A program made the translations under genes and the position numbers. Positions 63,396 to 64,000 of a stretch of 64,000 nucleotides of DNA are shown here, piece by piece. Position 1 is the first letter of the stretch, and each line of letters starts with the position of its first letter. Under the pieces are notes generated by a model. That model was given only the letters and a program-made list of their open reading frames with translations, did not search any database and was not told where the DNA came from. Source of the DNA: Dongia_B soli (GTDB lineage Bacteria; Pseudomonadota; Alphaproteobacteria; Dongiales; Dongiaceae); assembly GCF_034044715.1 (NCBI RefSeq), contig NZ_JAXCLW010000001.1, positions 1,302,001 to 1,366,000 of the forward strand, in the 5' to 3' direction.

Positions 63396-64000
63396 ATGGC
63401 TGACCAGGTCACGACGCCCCAGTCCTCGGTACCGCCGACCCCGACACCCAAGGCGGGCCAGTGGTATGCCTTCAAATCGCTACTGCCGCATCTTTGGCCG
63501 GCCGGGCAGTGGGACCTGCGCGTTCGCGTCCTGCTCGCCATCGCCTGCCTGGTGATCGCGAAGGTCGCCAATATCTATGTGCCGATTCTCTTCAAGCACA
63601 TGGTTGACGATCTGACGCTGAAACCTGGCGTGGCGACCTTGTTGGTCGTGCCGGTCGGCCTGTTGCTCGCTTACGGTCTCGCCCGCGTGCTTTCCCAGGC
63701 CTTCGCGGAATTGCGCGATGGCATTTTCGCCAAGGTGGCGCAGCGGGCGATCCGTCAGGTCGCGCTCGACACCTTCCGGCATCTGCATGCCCTGTCGCTG
63801 AAGTTCCACCTCGACCGCCAGACCGGCGGCCTCAGCCGGGCGATCGAGCGTGGCGCCAAAGGCATCGAATTCCTGCTCTTCTTCATCCTCTTCAACGTGC
63901 TGCCGACGCTGCTGGAAATCGCTCTGGTTTGCATCATCCTGTGGAAGCTCTACGATTGGCGCTTCGCCGCCATCACCGCAAGCACGATCGGTCTTTACAT
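63396..64000 (+). CDS. Atm1-type ABC transporter, N-terminal part (runs off window)
   Basis: The frame from ATG 63396 is open to the window end (201 codons seen). The product starts with a polar Pro/Thr-rich segment, then membrane helices (LLAIACLVIAKVANIYVPIL). FHLDRQTGGLSRAIERGAKG and FILFNVLPTLLEIALV are highly characteristic of the Atm1/heavy-metal exporter half-transporter, which moves glutathione-linked sulfur or metal conjugates. The ATP-binding domain lies outside the window. It is 29 bp after the giant coiled-coil gene. Confidence 0.9.
   Translation, partial: MADQVTTPQSSVPPTPTPKAGQWYAFKSLLPHLWPAGQWDLRVRVLLAIACLVIAKVANIYVPILFKHMVDDLTLKPGVATLLVVPVGLLLAYGLARVLSQAFAELRDGIFAKVAQRAIRQVALDTFRHLHALSLKFHLDRQTGGLSRAIERGAKGIEFLLFFILFNVLPTLLEIALVCIILWKLYDWRFAAITASTIGLY

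Noticed and set aside
1..64000. Prophage, insertion sequence or CRISPR array
   Set aside because: No transposase, integrase, phage structural gene or regularly spaced direct repeats were seen; the only tandem repeats are inside coding sequence or short duplications.

Overview
The window is a high-GC, gene-dense piece of an alphaproteobacterial chromosome. I infer a Rhodospirillales-type organism from the ileS-lspA-BamF-M16-M16 order, a class I lysyl-tRNA synthetase, DUF2336, TipF-like and S24/XRE proteins, an Atm1-type ABC exporter and methylmalonyl-CoA mutase. I see no phage, insertion sequence or CRISPR array. Most genes are housekeeping or metabolic.

Layout. 1-6.7 kb: one tightly overlapped forward operon for envelope biogenesis (3' end of ileS, lspA, bamF-like lipoprotein, an M16 protease pair, a Bcr/CflA exporter). 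6.7-10.1 kb: reverse genes for a class A penicillin-binding protein and a DUF2336 protein. 10.2-13.4 kb: tRNA-Leu(CAA), then UDP-glucose dehydrogenase and UDP-glucuronate 4-epimerase, making UDP-glucuronate and UDP-galacturonate. 13.4-19.7 kb: a DapA-like aldolase facing a GntR regulator across a perfect palindrome, an acetyltransferase, a pirin, a PuuA-type glutamine synthetase, a flavin reductase and a P5C reductase-like gene broken by an in-frame TGA. 19.8-25.1 kb: reverse genes for a glycosyltransferase with an LpxH-like phosphoesterase, a secreted six-hairpin protein with PmbA, and an acetyltransferase. 25.2-28.6 kb: a small Cys-rich protein, a methyltransferase divergent from an MmyB-type regulator, and an unusual 617-bp interval before a LysE exporter. 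28.7-36 kb: zinc-ribbon protein, class I LysRS, membrane endo/exonuclease/phosphatase protein, unknown exported protein, saccharopine dehydrogenase-like enzyme, Lrp regulator and threonine dehydratase. 36-51.5 kb: LTA-synthase-like transferase, PAS-GGDEF-EAL protein, DinG-like helicase, TerB protein, S24 regulator, pyrD, TipF-like protein, HAD phosphatase, a three-domain adenylate cyclase and an unknown protein. 51.6-54.8 kb: a decaying LysR / alpha-beta hydrolase / MBL locus with two frameshifts. 55-64 kb: methylmalonyl-CoA mutase, a 2063-residue membrane-anchored coiled-coil protein and the start of an Atm1-like exporter.

Two regions look most worth following. The first is 27.26-27.87 kb. 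Two divergent micro-ORFs each start exactly where a sigma70-like promoter would begin transcription, which suggests leaderless translation. Each is followed by a terminator hairpin and then by another ORF, so both look like leader peptides. The second is the giant coiled-coil protein at 57.2-63.4 kb. It has two N-terminal membrane helices, three exact 47-residue repeats, six exact 80-residue repeats and a compact C-terminal domain. In size and architecture it resembles the growth-pole-ring (GPR/RgsE) proteins of polar-growing Hyphomicrobiales.

All calls come from reading the sequence and translated frames. No database search or structure prediction was run.
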